Shown here piece by piece: positions 35,503 to 43,954 of a stretch of 64,000 bases of DNA; position 1 is the first letter of the stretch, and each line of letters begins with the position of its first letter. This DNA is from Tianweitania populi (GTDB lineage: Bacteria > Pseudomonadota > Alphaproteobacteria > Rhizobiales > Rhizobiaceae), in assembly GCF_014652875.1 (NCBI RefSeq), contig NZ_BMZQ01000001.1, positions 1,054,001-1,118,000 of the forward strand. The letters run 5' to 3'. Made by a program: the position numbers and the translations under genes. Under the pieces are notes generated by a model. The model had not been told where the DNA came from. It ran no database searches and saw nothing but the letters and a program-made list of their open reading frames with translations.

Positions 35503-36420
35503 ATGGCTGGGGCGGATGAAGATTTCGACGAAGCGAGCTTCTTCCAGAGCCTGAACACCGGTTCTCCGTTCCCAGTCCAGCCTGCAAAGGTGGCGAAGGC
35601 ACGCTCAAAGGGAACGAAGACGCAGAAGGCAGGGACGCTTTTCGACAAAGTGCCTGCCGCGCCGCCGCAGAACGTGTCGACCGCGATCACGCCAGCAGAG
35701 GCTGAAACAGGTGACACGCTTCCTGAGGACGACGCACCCACTCCCGAAGTGCCGCTCTATCACGGCCACCGCGACAGAGTCCGCAAGCGGTTCGACAAGA
35801 TAGGCGGCGAAGCATTCGAGGATTATGAACTGCTCGAGATCGCGTTGTTCGGCGTGATCTCGCAAGGTGACACCAAAGATACAGCCAAATTGCTGTTGAA
35901 GCGCTTTGGCACTTTCGCCGAAGTCGTTGGCGCACCCACGCATCTCTTACAAGAAGTCGAGGGCGTTGGTCCGGCTACAGCCATCCATCTGAAGGTTCTG
36001 GCGGCTGTTGCGCAGCGCATAACAAAGGGCGCTGTCATCCAGCGTGACGCTCTCACATCCTGGCACCTGATTCTAGACTACCTTCGCGCCTCGATGGCGT
36101 TCGACGCCATCGAGAAGTTCCGAGTGCTCTATCTCAACAAGAAGAACCTGCTGATCGCCGATGAGGTGCAGCAGGAAGGCATCGTCGATCACACGCCCGC
36201 CTATCCCAGCAAGGTGGTCAACCGTGCCTACAATCTGGGCGCCACCGCCATTGTGCTCGTCGACAACCACCCCTCCGGCGATCCCGAGCCGTCAAAGGCC
36301 GACATCGAGCTGACAAAGGCAATCATCGCTGCCGCCAAGGGCCACAACATCGTCGTCCACGACCACATCATCATCGGCCGCAACGGCCATGCTAGCCTGC
36401 GCGGTCAGGGCTACATCTGA
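35503..36420 (+). CDS. radC: RadC family JAB-domain protein with an altered metal-binding motif
   Basis: A 305-residue RadC protein. The first 85 residues are Ala/Pro-rich and probably disordered; a helix-hairpin-helix-like region (about 100-170, LLQEVEGVGPATAIHLK) and a C-terminal JAB/MPN domain follow. The canonical HNHPSG is DNHPSG here: Asp254 takes the place of the first His, while His256, Ser264 and Asp267 are kept (codon GAC in place of CAC). RadC is not the repair protein once supposed, and its role is unclear. It lies 3 bases after map. The protein is otherwise intact. Confidence 0.93.
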   Translation: MAGADEDFDEASFFQSLNTGSPFPVQPAKVAKARSKGTKTQKAGTLFDKVPAAPPQNVSTAITPAEAETGDTLPEDDAPTPEVPLYHGHRDRVRKRFDKIGGEAFEDYELLEIALFGVISQGDTKDTAKLLLKRFGTFAEVVGAPTHLLQEVEGVGPATAIHLKVLAAVAQRITKGAVIQRDALTSWHLILDYLRASMAFDAIEKFRVLYLNKKNLLIADEVQQEGIVDHTPAYPSKVVNRAYNLGATAIVLVDNHPSGDPEPSKADIELTKAIIAAAKGHNIVVHDHIIIGRNGHASLRGQGYI

Positions 36421-36467
36421 GGCCACTACATAGCCAGTAAGATGCTCAACGAAGGTGGTGCTGCTCG

Positions 36468-36815
36468 ATGATGCCGCGATCTATCCTGACCGGCCTCTTG
36501 CTCGGGCTTGCCATAGCCGCCCTGGCAAGCTGGACGCCCTACCTGCTCCGCACCACGGCAACCCTGTCGTGCCAAGATGCGCCCATCGCCGGAGAGACGC
36601 CCTACTGCGTCTATTACGACGAACGCCCGGCGCTGTTCTCCGCCACCTACCGCCTAACGATCGGCCGCGAGGCGGATCGCGGGGTTGTTTATACGATGCC
36701 GTTCTCGCAAGCCCACATCCAGATTAACTGGAGCGCAGAGACCGGCGACCTGACAATTGCGCTGCCTGGCTCCACGATCACCGTTTCACCCTCGCAATAC
36801 ATCGACCACCGCTAA
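36468..36815 (+). CDS. membrane-anchored protein of unknown function
   Basis: A 115-residue protein with an N-terminal hydrophobic helix (about 6-26, LTGLLLGLAIAALASWTPYLL) that may be an anchor or uncleaved signal, then a small exported domain with two Cys (SCQDAPIAG and YCVYYDE) that could form a disulfide. A second ATG three bases downstream is an alternative. It follows radC by 47 bases and ends before a strong terminator. I do not recognise the family. Confidence 0.65.
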   Translation: MMPRSILTGLLLGLAIAALASWTPYLLRTTATLSCQDAPIAGETPYCVYYDERPALFSATYRLTIGREADRGVVYTMPFSQAHIQINWSAETGDLTIALPGSTITVSPSQYIDHR

Positions 36816-36828
36816 CCCGCCGCCAACA

Positions 36829-36855
36829 AAAAGGCCGCCTCAAGGGCGGCCTTTT
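36829..36855. terminator. bidirectional terminator between the unknown gene and tig
   Basis: AAAAGGCCGCC pairs with GGCGGCCTTTT around a 5-base loop, between two convergent genes ending at 36815 and 36876. Confidence 0.92.
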
Positions 36856-36875
36856 CAATCAGGTCACGAAGCCGA

Positions 36876-38357
36876 TCAGGCTTCCGAAGCGGGCTCTTCC
36901 ACGTCCGTGGCGCCCTCTTCCTTGTCGGCCTTGGCAGCCTTCTTCTTCGGCGCAGCCTTCTTCTTGGCCGGCTTCTTTTCTTCCGCCGCGGCTTCCTTGG
37001 TCTCGCCGTCAGCGCCAGCCTCGTCTTCCGACATCAGCTCTTCCTTGGAAACGCTCTTGTCGGTGACGTCGATCTGGCCAAGCAGATGGTCAACAACCTT
37101 CTCCTCGTAAAGCGGCGCGCGGATGGAAGCGAGCGCGCTCGGGTTCTTGCGATAGAAGTCGAACACGTCCTGCTGCTGCGGGCCGGGATAACGGCGCACG
37201 AAGTCGAACAAAGCGCGCTGCATCTCCTCGTCGGAGATCGTCACGCCGGCCTTTTCGCCGATCTCGGCAAGCACGAGGCCAAGGCGCACGCGGCGCTCGG
37301 CCAGCTTGCGGTATTCGGCCTGAGCCTCTTCCTCGGTCGTGCCTTCGTCCTCAAAGGTCTGGCCGGCAGACTGCAGGTCGCGCTGCACCTGGTTCCAGAT
37401 GTTTTCGTATTCGGCTTCCACGAGCTTGGAAGGCGCTTCGAACTGGTAGGTGCCGTCGAGTGCGTCGAGCAGCTCGCGCTTCACCTTCTGGCGCGTCATC
37501 TGGCCGTACTGGCTTTCCAGCTGGCCCTTCACGACTTCGCGCAGGCGCTCGAGCGATTCGATGCCGAGGTTCTTGGCGACTTCGTCCGTCAGTTCGAGCT
37601 TGGCAGGTGCAGACACTTCCTTGACCGTGATGTCGAAGGTCGCGTCCTTGCCGGCCAGATGCGAGGCATTGTACTGCGCCGGGAATGTGACGTTGATCAC
37701 CTTCTCGTCGCCAGCCTTGGCGCCGATCAGCTGTTCCTCGAAGCCCGGGATGAACTGCTTGGAGCCGAGCACGAGCTGTGCATCGGAGTCCTGGCCGCCC
37801 TGGAAGGCTTCGCCATCGACCTTGCCGAGATAATCGATCGTAACGCGGTCGCCGTCTTCGGCTGCGCCGTCCTTGGTCTCGTAGGAGCGAGCAGATTCTG
37901 CAACGCGCTGCAGACCTTCCTCGATCTCCTCATCGGCCACGTCATACACCGGACGCGTGACCTTGATGCCGGAATAATCCTGCAGTTCGATCGCCGGAAT
38001 GATTTCATAGGCGAGCGAGAATTCAAAATCGGACTTACCGGCCAGGATCTTGTCGGCTTCTGCCTCGTCCTCGGTCATGTTGACCTCGGGCTGCATCGCG
38101 GCCTTCTCGCCGCGGTCGGCCAGGATCGAGCGCGTGGAATCGTTCAGGATCTCGTTGACGACTTCAGCCATGAAGGACTTGCCGTACATCTTGCGCATAT
38201 GCGCCATCGGCACCTTGCCGGGACGGAAGCCGTTGATGCGGGCCTTGCCCTGAGCTTCGGAAAGGCGGCCGTTCAGGCGCGTTTCCATGTCGCTGGCGGG
38301 CACAACCACCTTGATCTCGCGCTTCAGCCCCTCGTTGAGCGTCTCGGTAACCTGCAT
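36876..38357 (-). CDS. tig: trigger factor, ribosome-associated chaperone and prolyl isomerase
   Basis: A 493-residue trigger factor. The N-terminal ribosome-binding domain carries [20 protein letters not shown] (the GFRxGxxP signature) at about 41-60. The FKBP-type isomerase domain follows ([19 protein letters not shown] near 160), then the helical C-terminal domain. The extreme C-terminus (about 440-493) is a Lys/Ala/Glu-rich tail ([17 protein letters not shown]), common in alphaproteobacterial homologues and longer than in E. coli (432 residues). ATG 38357 has GAAGG upstream. Confidence 0.97.
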   Translation of the reverse strand: MQVTETLNEGLKREIKVVVPASDMETRLNGRLSEAQGKARINGFRPGKVPMAHMRKMYGKSFMAEVVNEILNDSTRSILADRGEKAAMQPEVNMTEDEAEADKILAGKSDFEFSLAYEIIPAIELQDYSGIKVTRPVYDVADEEIEEGLQRVAESARSYETKDGAAEDGDRVTIDYLGKVDGEAFQGGQDSDAQLVLGSKQFIPGFEEQLIGAKAGDEKVINVTFPAQYNASHLAGKDATFDITVKEVSAPAKLELTDEVAKNLGIESLERLREVVKGQLESQYGQMTRQKVKRELLDALDGTYQFEAPSKLVEAEYENIWNQVQRDLQSAGQTFEDEGTTEEEAQAEYRKLAERRVRLGLVLAEIGEKAGVTISDEEMQRALFDFVRRYPGPQQQDVFDFYRKNPSALASIRAPLYEEKVVDHLLGQIDVTDKSVSKEELMSEDEAGADGETKEAAAEEKKPAKKKAAPKKKAAKADKEEGATDVEEPASEA

Positions 38358-38441
38358 TCTTGAAACCTTCTTGTCGTTGCGTGCCACCGATGGCACGGCG
38401 AAATTCCGTCAGGGCGTTTCCGTGGATGGAGCCGGAACCGA

Positions 38442-38526
38442 TGGTGCGGGTGGAGGGACTTGAACCCCCATGCCTTGCGGCGCTTGGACCTAAACCAAGT
38501 GTGTCTGCCAATTCCACCACACCCGC
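38442..38526 (-). tRNA. tRNA-Leu (UAG anticodon)
   Basis: An 85-base class II tRNA on the minus strand: acceptor GCGGGTG, anticodon loop TTTAGGT giving UAG between CTTGG and CCAAG, a long variable arm, T-loop TTCAAGT and encoded CCA. It lies 85 bases upstream of tig in the same direction. Confidence 0.95.
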
Positions 38527-38648
38527 CTCGGAGCGGACAGCCCTCAAAGCGGGGTTCCTATATCATCGCGATTGCAGCGTTCAAAAGGAATTTTGCCTCT
38601 TCGTCCGGCCAATTTGCCGCTTTCTCCTGAAAAAGCGGGTGCGCCGGC

Positions 38649-39230
38649 TCAATAAAGCGGTTCGCTGTAGAGCGCAGTGTCGCCATCATAGAGCGCCTTG
38701 ATCTGCGCGTCGCCCGTTTCGCCAACCGCAACCCGCATCGTAAACTGGCGCTCTCCAAGCCCCTGCTCGATCTCCCGGCCGTCCCCTTCCGGCACATAAA
38801 AGCGCTCCAAACCGTACTGAACGTTGATGGAGTCCAGATCATCCTGCCAGCGATCGAGGCTCGTTCCCTTGAGGTCGATCTCATTCTCGCCCGGCGTTTG
38901 ATTGACCCGAGCACCCAGGCCGGCGGCAATGATCTGCGCCAGTGCATGGCCTTTGCCGCGCTTCAGCCTGACATAAACGGTGCCGACCACCTCGTTGTCA
39001 CGCGGGCGTGCGGTCTGGATATGATCGACCGGCACCCGCGAGATATCGTAGCTGAGCGCAACATAGTCGCCACGCAGAAGATCACGCGGATCGACAGGCG
39101 CGGTGCGCAGGGTAATCTCCTGCCCGTTCCGCAGCAGGGACGCACGGCTGTAGATGGCTGACGCGAGGAAGCCGATCTGAACCAGCGCGACAACGGATGC
39201 GGCGACCAAAAGCTTGCTGCGGCTGTTCAT
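38649..39230 (-). CDS. GDYxxLxY-motif protein
   Basis: A 193-residue protein with an N-terminal membrane helix (about 7-27) and the name-giving motif GDYVALSY at about 54-61, after TAPVDPRDLLR. Proteins of this family are exported or membrane-anchored and nearly always encoded with a DUF2157 membrane protein, as here: the two genes overlap by 4 bases (ATGA). The function is unknown, and the pair is probably a complex in the inner membrane. Confidence 0.88.
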   Translation of the reverse strand: MNSRSKLLVAASVVALVQIGFLASAIYSRASLLRNGQEITLRTAPVDPRDLLRGDYVALSYDISRVPVDHIQTARPRDNEVVGTVYVRLKRGKGHALAQIIAAGLGARVNQTPGENEIDLKGTSLDRWQDDLDSINVQYGLERFYVPEGDGREIEQGLGERQFTMRVAVGETGDAQIKALYDGDTALYSEPLY

Positions 39231-40366
39231 GGCTTGGCTCCTGTCACCACCGCGTCCTGATCGGCTGGCCGCTCGACGTCCCGGCTGAAGCGCTTTTCGA
39301 ACCGTCGAATCACGACGGCGATGATGGCCAGCACCAATCCGGAAGCCAGGAAGAAACTCGCGGTATCGAGCATCGTGCCGAGATACACCGCGTAGAGATA
39401 GATGAGCTCGGCCGTGAAGCCGGCATAAGCCAACCGGCGCAGCCGACGGCTTTCACGCCCTCCGGCAAGCAGCGCCGCGATGATGCCGGCGAAGACGAGG
39501 ACGGCCAAAAGGAAGGCCGTGCCGAGCTGTTCGATCCGCATCAACTGCAGCAGGGCCATGGATAAAAGGAAGCCGAACAGGCCGAGCACCGGCAGGACCG
39601 CGCCCAAACGTGCAACACGCTCTGCCAGCTGCAGGCGGAACACGGCGAAAGCAAACACTGCCGATGAGACAATCGCCATTACCAAAGGCGCACTGACCGA
39701 ATCTTGCTGATCGAGCGCAATCAAGGTGCCGTAGAGCAGCAACGAAAGCAGCACCAGCACCCGTCCGTAAGGACTGCCCGTCCAGAAGCTGAGCAGCCAC
39801 AACACCAAAGCCGCCGGCAGGAACCAGGCCGATGGCAGCGTGCTCGTCCACACACCGTTGCTGGTGCTGACCATCCAATAGGCGGCGAGCATCACGCTGC
39901 CGACGGTCAGGATGGGCGAGCGCAGCATGGCAGCCGCGAAGGCCGTACCAGCCGCCCAGATCGCGATCGCCTGAACCTCATCGCCGGACAGATGATACAT
40001 CTGGCCGATCAACGCGATCGACGCCCCGAACGAGGCCGCGGCGATCATATAAAGAGACTCGCCCCAAACAGGTGCGCCGCGCAGCTTGGTGACGGCCCCG
40101 CCTAGGTAACCAGCAGCGATCAGCAGGAACAACAGCGTGACCCGCACCAAGCGCGGAAACGCTTCCCAGTTCGCCGCAACGAAGAGAAGAATGGCTGCTG
40201 CCAGCAAAATGGCAGCCAGCGCCCCGATCACACCGCCAAAGCTGATGCCCTTGCTGCGGCGAGCCTCGATATCCCGAGTAAGACGAAGCGCGGTTTCGCC
40301 GTCAATCATTCCCTGGCTCTGCCAACGGGTGATCTCGGCTTTTACATTGCTTGCATAGGACGCCAT
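39227..40366 (-). CDS. DUF2157 multi-span membrane protein
   Basis: A 379-residue inner-membrane protein. The cytosolic N-terminus (about 1-42, EITRWQSQGMIDGETALRL) is the DUF2157 head, followed by roughly 11 hydrophobic helices. The length and layout fit the family. It is the first gene of a two-gene operon with the GDYxxLxY protein. The role is not known. Confidence 0.88.
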   Translation of the reverse strand: MASYASNVKAEITRWQSQGMIDGETALRLTRDIEARRSKGISFGGVIGALAAILLAAAILLFVAANWEAFPRLVRVTLLFLLIAAGYLGGAVTKLRGAPVWGESLYMIAAASFGASIALIGQMYHLSGDEVQAIAIWAAGTAFAAAMLRSPILTVGSVMLAAYWMVSTSNGVWTSTLPSAWFLPAALVLWLLSFWTGSPYGRVLVLLSLLLYGTLIALDQQDSVSAPLVMAIVSSAVFAFAVFRLQLAERVARLGAVLPVLGLFGFLLSMALLQLMRIEQLGTAFLLAVLVFAGIIAALLAGGRESRRLRRLAYAGFTAELIYLYAVYLGTMLDTASFFLASGLVLAIIAVVIRRFEKRFSRDVERPADQDAVVTGAKP

Positions 40367-40582
40367 CGCTGCCTGTTCTTAAGTGTTCAGGGCTTACTCA
40401 CGAGAGAAAGCCACCCGCGCAAACGCGGCATCTAAATCCATTAATGTTGCGTTGCACAAAGCGCATCGCTGCCATGCAACATCGTCTGTTTCAATCCCGA
40501 GGGCCTACGCATATCTTCCGCCTTGTCCGAAGCCAAGACGCCGACAGACAGCAAGAAAAAAAGACACCTAGGGTACGAAACA

Positions 40583-40723
40583 ATGAACATCATCCGTAAC
40601 TACCGCAACTGGCGCCGCTACCGTGACACGGTTTCCGAGCTGAGCCGCCTTTCCAACCGCGAACTCTCCGACCTCGGCATTGCCCGCGGCGACATCCCGT
40701 TCGTGGCACGCAAGACGGTCTAA
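40583..40723 (+). CDS. DUF1127 small protein preceding the CCUCCUCCC RNA array
   Basis: A 46-residue, arginine-rich protein, MNIIRNYRNWRRYRDTVSEL at the N-terminus then SNRELSDLGIARGDIP, the DUF1127 signature. AGGG lies about 11 bases before the ATG. In Rhodobacter sphaeroides a DUF1127 protein (CcaF1) encoded just upstream of the CcsR sRNAs binds RNA and affects their maturation; the same gene order is seen here, with the first sRNA hairpin 17 bases after the stop. Co-transcription is inferred. A dyad GTTGCA...TGCAAC (40451-40480) lies upstream. No clear RpoH or EcfG box was found. Confidence 0.9.
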   Translation: MNIIRNYRNWRRYRDTVSELSRLSNRELSDLGIARGDIPFVARKTV

Positions 40724-40740
40724 TTGGCCGCATGAGATTT

Positions 40741-40902
40741 CGCTGAGCCTACCTCCTCCCAGGCTTCAGCGAATACGACCGGAACCTACCTCCTCCCAGG
40801 AACCGGTCACCCAAACGACACCTGCCCAACCTCCTCCCTGGGCAGGTGTCGCATTTGGGACCAGGAATTCAGCCGCCTCGAGCGGCACGCGGTGAGAACC
40901 GC
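40741..40902 (+). ncRNA. anti-Shine-Dalgarno sRNA unit 1 (cuckoo/CcsR or alpha-r14-like)
   Basis: Three motif-bearing hairpins follow one another. Hairpin A (40741-40771) has stem CGCTGA..TCAGCG plus CCT/AGG. Hairpin B (40777-40808) has GACCGG..CCGGTC plus CCT/AGG. Hairpin C (40816-40851) has a perfect 13-bp stem CGACACCTGCCCA/TGGGCAGGTGTCG. Each loop is ACCTCCTCCC (motifs at 40751, 40788 and 40829). Two small hairpins without the motif follow (40872-40886 and 40889-40902). The motif is complementary to GGAGG and thus to ribosome-binding sites. No U-run follows hairpin C, so mature RNAs would arise by processing. Confidence 0.85.
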
Positions 40903-40913
40903 AAACGAAATTT

Positions 40914-41076
40914 CGCTGAGCCTACCTCCTCCCAGGTCTCAGCGGATACGACCGGAACCTACCTCCTCCCAGGAACCGGTCACCCAAACGACACCTGCCC
41001 AACCTCCTCCCTGGGCAGGTGTCGCATCTGGGACCATGAATTAAGCCGCTTCCAGCGGCATGCGGTGAGAACCGCA
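40914..41076 (+). ncRNA. anti-Shine-Dalgarno sRNA unit 2
   Basis: A near-identical copy of unit 1, offset by 173 bp: hairpin A 40914-40944, B 40950-40981, C 40989-41024, all with ACCTCCTCCC loops (motifs at 40924, 40961 and 41002). The spacer hairpins at 41045-41059 (GCCGC/GCGGC) and 41061-41076 (TGCGGT/ACCGCA) are kept. Differences are compensated: hairpin A reads AGGTCTCAGCG on its 3' side where unit 1 has AGGCTTCAGCG, and the small hairpin loop changes from ctcga to ttcca while the stem is unchanged. This pattern supports selection on structure. Confidence 0.85.
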
Positions 41077-41085
41077 ACGATATTT

Positions 41086-41203
41086 CGCTGAGCCTACCTC
41101 CTCCCAGGTCTCAGCGGATACGACCGGAACCTACCTCCTCCCAGGAACCGGTCACCCATACGACGCCCGCCGGATCTCCTCCCCCGGCGGGCGTTGTCGT
41201 ATG
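41086..41203 (+). ncRNA. anti-Shine-Dalgarno sRNA unit 3, with a divergent last hairpin
   Basis: Hairpins A (41086-41116) and B (41122-41153) repeat units 1-2 (motifs at 41096 and 41133). Hairpin C (41157-41203) has a different stem, CATACGAC plus GCCCGCCGG with CCGGCGGGC, a GTT bulge and GTCGTATG, and the loop ATCTCCTCCC (41174). The stem sequence has changed but pairing and loop are kept. Another ATCTCCTCCC lies at 41227-41236. No U-run is seen before trmFO at 41285. Confidence 0.8.
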
Positions 41204-41284
41204 CGGAGGATCCTCATCGCATCTTGATCTCCTCCCGGCCCGCATTCGATTGCGCGGCACACGGCAAGAGCGTATTTGGACCCC

Positions 41285-42712
41285 ATGACATCAAATCCCA
41301 TTCAAATCATCGGCGGCGGTCTCGCCGGCTCCGAAGCAGCCTGGCAGATCGCCTCCGCCGGCATTCCCGTTGTGCTGCACGAAATGCGGCCCGTCCGCGG
41401 TACCGAAGCGCACAAGACGGACGGCTTAGCCGAACTCGTTTGTTCGAATTCCTTCCGCTCCGACGACGCGCAAGCCAATGCCGTCGGTCTGCTGCATGCC
41501 GAGATGCGGCTCGCCGGCTCGCTGATCATGGCCTGCGCCGACGCCAACCAGGTTCCCGCTGGCGGTGCGCTGGCAGTCGATCGCGACGGCTTCTCGCAGG
41601 CAGTCACGGCCAAGCTCGAAGCCCATCCGCTGATCACGATCGAACGCGAGGAAGTCGCCGGCCTGCCGCCTGAAGCCTGGGATCAGGTCATCATTGCCAC
41701 CGGCCCGCTGACCGCACCAAGCCTAGCCGGCGCCATCCAGGCTCAAACCGGCGCAGCTGCGCTGGCCTTCTTCGACGCCATCGCGCCCATTGTCCATTTC
41801 GACACGATCGACATGAACAAGGCCTGGTTCCAATCGCGCTATGATAAGGTCGGACCGGGCGGCACGGGCAAGGATTACATCAATTGCCCAATGGACAAGG
41901 ATCAGTACTACGCCTTCGTCCAGGCTCTGATCGATGGCGGCAAAACCGAGTTCAAGGAATGGGAAGGCACACCCTATTTCGATGGCTGTCTGCCGATCGA
42001 GGTGATGGCGGAGCGCGGCGTCGAGACGCTGCGTCATGGGCCGATGAAACCAATGGGCCTCACCAATGCCCATGATCCCCAAACCAAGGCCTACGCCGTC
42101 GTTCAGCTTCGGCAGGACAATGCGCTTGGCACGCTCTACAACATGGTCGGCTTCCAGACGAAGCTGAAGCATGCCGAGCAGGTCCGCATTTTCCGCATGA
42201 TTCCGGGTTTGGAAAATGCAGACTTTGCGCGCCTTGGCGGTCTGCACCGCAATACCTACCTGAACTCGCCGACCTTGCTCGATCATTCCCTTCAGCTGGC
42301 GTCGCGCCCAGGCCTGCGTTTCGCCGGCCAGATCACCGGCTGCGAAGGCTATGTGGAGAGTTCAGCGATCGGACTGCTGGCCGGCCGCTTCGCAGCAGCC
42401 GAACGGAACGGCACCCCAGTTTCGGTGCCGCCTTACACGACGGCCTTTGGTGCGCTGCTCGGCCACATCACCGGCGGCCACATCGTGTCAGACGATGAGC
42501 CCGGCAAACGCTCGTTCCAGCCGATGAACGTCAATTTCGGCTTGTTCCCACCGGTAGAAGCGCCGAAGACGGCCAGCAAGCGTTTGCGTGGCAAGGACAA
42601 GATCGTCGCCAAGCGCCATGCGATCACGTCGCGTGCCATCGCAGATTGCCGGGAATGGCTGGGCCTTCCGGCACTACCGGTTGTGGAAGAGGTTGCCGAA
42701 GCGGCTGAGTAG
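41285..42712 (+). CDS. trmFO: folate- and FAD-dependent tRNA (uracil-54) methyltransferase
   Basis: A 475-residue flavoprotein that methylates U54 in tRNA (ribothymidine) using methylenetetrahydrofolate. The FAD-binding motif [16 protein letters not shown] is at about 8-23, followed by LHEMRP and [20 protein letters not shown], and the later [23 protein letters not shown] 41285 is preferred; a TTG three codons upstream is an alternative. It lies 48 bases after the last CCTCCC motif with no terminator between, so read-through from the array is possible. It converges with the next gene, 6 bases apart. Confidence 0.96.
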   Translation: MTSNPIQIIGGGLAGSEAAWQIASAGIPVVLHEMRPVRGTEAHKTDGLAELVCSNSFRSDDAQANAVGLLHAEMRLAGSLIMACADANQVPAGGALAVDRDGFSQAVTAKLEAHPLITIEREEVAGLPPEAWDQVIIATGPLTAPSLAGAIQAQTGAAALAFFDAIAPIVHFDTIDMNKAWFQSRYDKVGPGGTGKDYINCPMDKDQYYAFVQALIDGGKTEFKEWEGTPYFDGCLPIEVMAERGVETLRHGPMKPMGLTNAHDPQTKAYAVVQLRQDNALGTLYNMVGFQTKLKHAEQVRIFRMIPGLENADFARLGGLHRNTYLNSPTLLDHSLQLASRPGLRFAGQITGCEGYVESSAIGLLAGRFAAAERNGTPVSVPPYTTAFGALLGHITGGHIVSDDEPGKRSFQPMNVNFGLFPPVEAPKTASKRLRGKDKIVAKRHAITSRAIADCREWLGLPALPVVEEVAEAAE

Positions 42713-42718
42713 CAACAG

Positions 42719-43555
42719 CTACCAGCCGCGCGCCGCGCTGCGCATCAAGATCCACTGACGGCGAAGATCAGACAGCGGACGGGCTTCATCGAACGGCTTG
42801 TCCGCCTTGACCTTGCCGAGATGCGCCGGCGTCAAGGCAACCGGAAGCAGAGCCGGCCGCAAGGATGTCGGCAAGGCTGATGCTGCAGCAGCAAACTTGC
42901 CGTAGTGCTCCCGCGCCAGCGTTGCCATCATGTCGACGGCCGATGCCACACCGACCGGATTGTCGCCGGCAAGAAAGCTCTGCGGCGTCAAACCGGCAGC
43001 CTTGAGCAGATCGAGCGGAACGCTGCATTTGCCGCGGGCGCGGTGAAGCGGCATCAACCGGATCAGACCCGCAATCCCCACGGCACATCCGCCGTGACCC
43101 GCTGCTTCGGCCGCAAGGCGCGCTGCCGCCGGATCAAGCACCAGGCTTGCGAGCTGGATCGTTGCCGATGCCGTCTGCCCGCAATAGGCCTCCAGCTCCG
43201 TGCGGTCCTGGAAGGGATCGGCATAGAGGTCGCCGATGCGGGCATCGAGATAGGCTTCGAACGCAAAGGGCGGCAGCTTGAATTCGTTGATGGTGGTCAG
43301 CAGCGCATTGGCGAGCGGAACGCCCTCGCCGCTATAGTCGCCGCCGGTCAGAACATCGCGCCACCATTGCAGGCGGATCTCGCCGGGAAGTGCCTCACGC
43401 GCCCGCGCGGTGATCTCGGCTACTTCCGCATTGAAGGCGTAAAGCGCGAAAAGATGCGGCCGCTTTTCTTCCGGCGCGTAAAGAACGCTCAGATAACGGT
43501 CGCGGTCGGACTGCGCGACATGCTCGCGGCAGATGTCGGCGTCAGCGGAGTCCAT
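42719..43555 (-). CDS. squalene/phytoene synthase-like protein, NDUFAF6 type
   Basis: A 278-residue member of the trans-isoprenyl diphosphate synthase fold. The first acidic motif is present as DLYAD at about 110, but the second catalytic Asp-rich motif is replaced by PLHRARGKCSVP, so ordinary squalene or phytoene synthesis is unlikely. This matches the alphaproteobacterial relatives of NDUFAF6, a mitochondrial complex I assembly factor. It is coupled by TGATG overlap to the Mth938-like (NDUFAF3-type) gene and sits beside secDF. Assignment to complex I assembly is inference; a true prenyl synthase is the less likely alternative. Confidence 0.8.
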   Translation of the reverse strand: MDSADADICREHVAQSDRDRYLSVLYAPEEKRPHLFALYAFNAEVAEITARAREALPGEIRLQWWRDVLTGGDYSGEGVPLANALLTTINEFKLPPFAFEAYLDARIGDLYADPFQDRTELEAYCGQTASATIQLASLVLDPAAARLAAEAAGHGGCAVGIAGLIRLMPLHRARGKCSVPLDLLKAAGLTPQSFLAGDNPVGVASAVDMMATLAREHYGKFAAAASALPTSLRPALLPVALTPAHLGKVKADKPFDEARPLSDLRRQWILMRSAARGW

Positions 43556-43941
43556 CACTCCACGCTGAACAGAGCCGCAGCGACTGCACGATCTTCCGCA
43601 AGGAGCACGTTGTAGGTCCGAACTGCTGCACCCGTCGACATCGGGTCGGACGAGATGCCGAGTTCGCGGAACCGCGTCTTCAGGCTCTTGGGCAGCGGCT
43701 GCAACGACGATCCGGTTCCCACAAGCAGAACTTCAACGCTCTTCGCCTCATCCAGAAGACGCTCGAAGTCGCCCTCTGTCAGAGCCGCCCGATCGGCCGG
43801 CTCCCAACCGTATATGCCGGATGGCAGGCACAGGATTGAGCCGCGATGCGACATGTCCGCAAAGCGGAATCCGCCATCGCCATAGGCTTCAATCGGCGCC
43901 CGCCCAGGGAAATGCGACTGGCGTATTTCCAGCCCCCTTGC
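43555..43941 (-). CDS. Mth938-like domain protein, NDUFAF3 type
   Basis: A 128-residue protein of the Mth938/DUF498 family. Family text includes IRQSHFPGRAPIEAYGDGGFRFADM and GSILCLPSGIYGW, then LLVGTGSSLQPLP. The human homologue NDUFAF3 assists complex I assembly. I chose ATG 43941 because it gives the family N-terminus and avoids a 53-base overlap with secDF that a start at 44007 would need. It follows secDF by 13 bases and overlaps the next gene, so all three are one transcript. Confidence 0.88.
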   Translation of the reverse strand, partial: ARGLEIRQSHFPGRAPIEAYGDGGFRFADMSHRGSILCLPSGIYGWEPADRAALTEGDFERLLDEAKSVEVLLVGTGSSLQPLPKSLKTRFRELGISSDPMSTGAAVRTYNVLLAEDRAVAAALFSVE

Positions 43942-43954
43942 CATCAGCCTGGCC

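Larger units (their letters stand above)
40741..41236 (+). repeat. tandem repeat array of three 172-173 bp units
   Basis: Units begin at 40741, 40914 and 41086. Ten copies of (A/T-variant) A-C/T-CTCCTCCC occur in 496 bp: 40751, 40788, 40829, 40924, 40961, 41002, 41096, 41133, 41174 and 41227. The array fills the gap between the DUF1127 gene and trmFO. Confidence 0.95.

Noticed and set aside
40741-41236. CRISPR array
   Set aside because: The repeats are 172-173 bp units with internal hairpins, without unique spacers of even length and without cas genes; the repeated motif lies in RNA loops.
40741-41236. Proline-rich peptide repeats read from the CCTCCTCCC tracts
   Set aside because: Short frames through the array are broken between units and carry no start signals; the conservation follows stems and loops, not codons.
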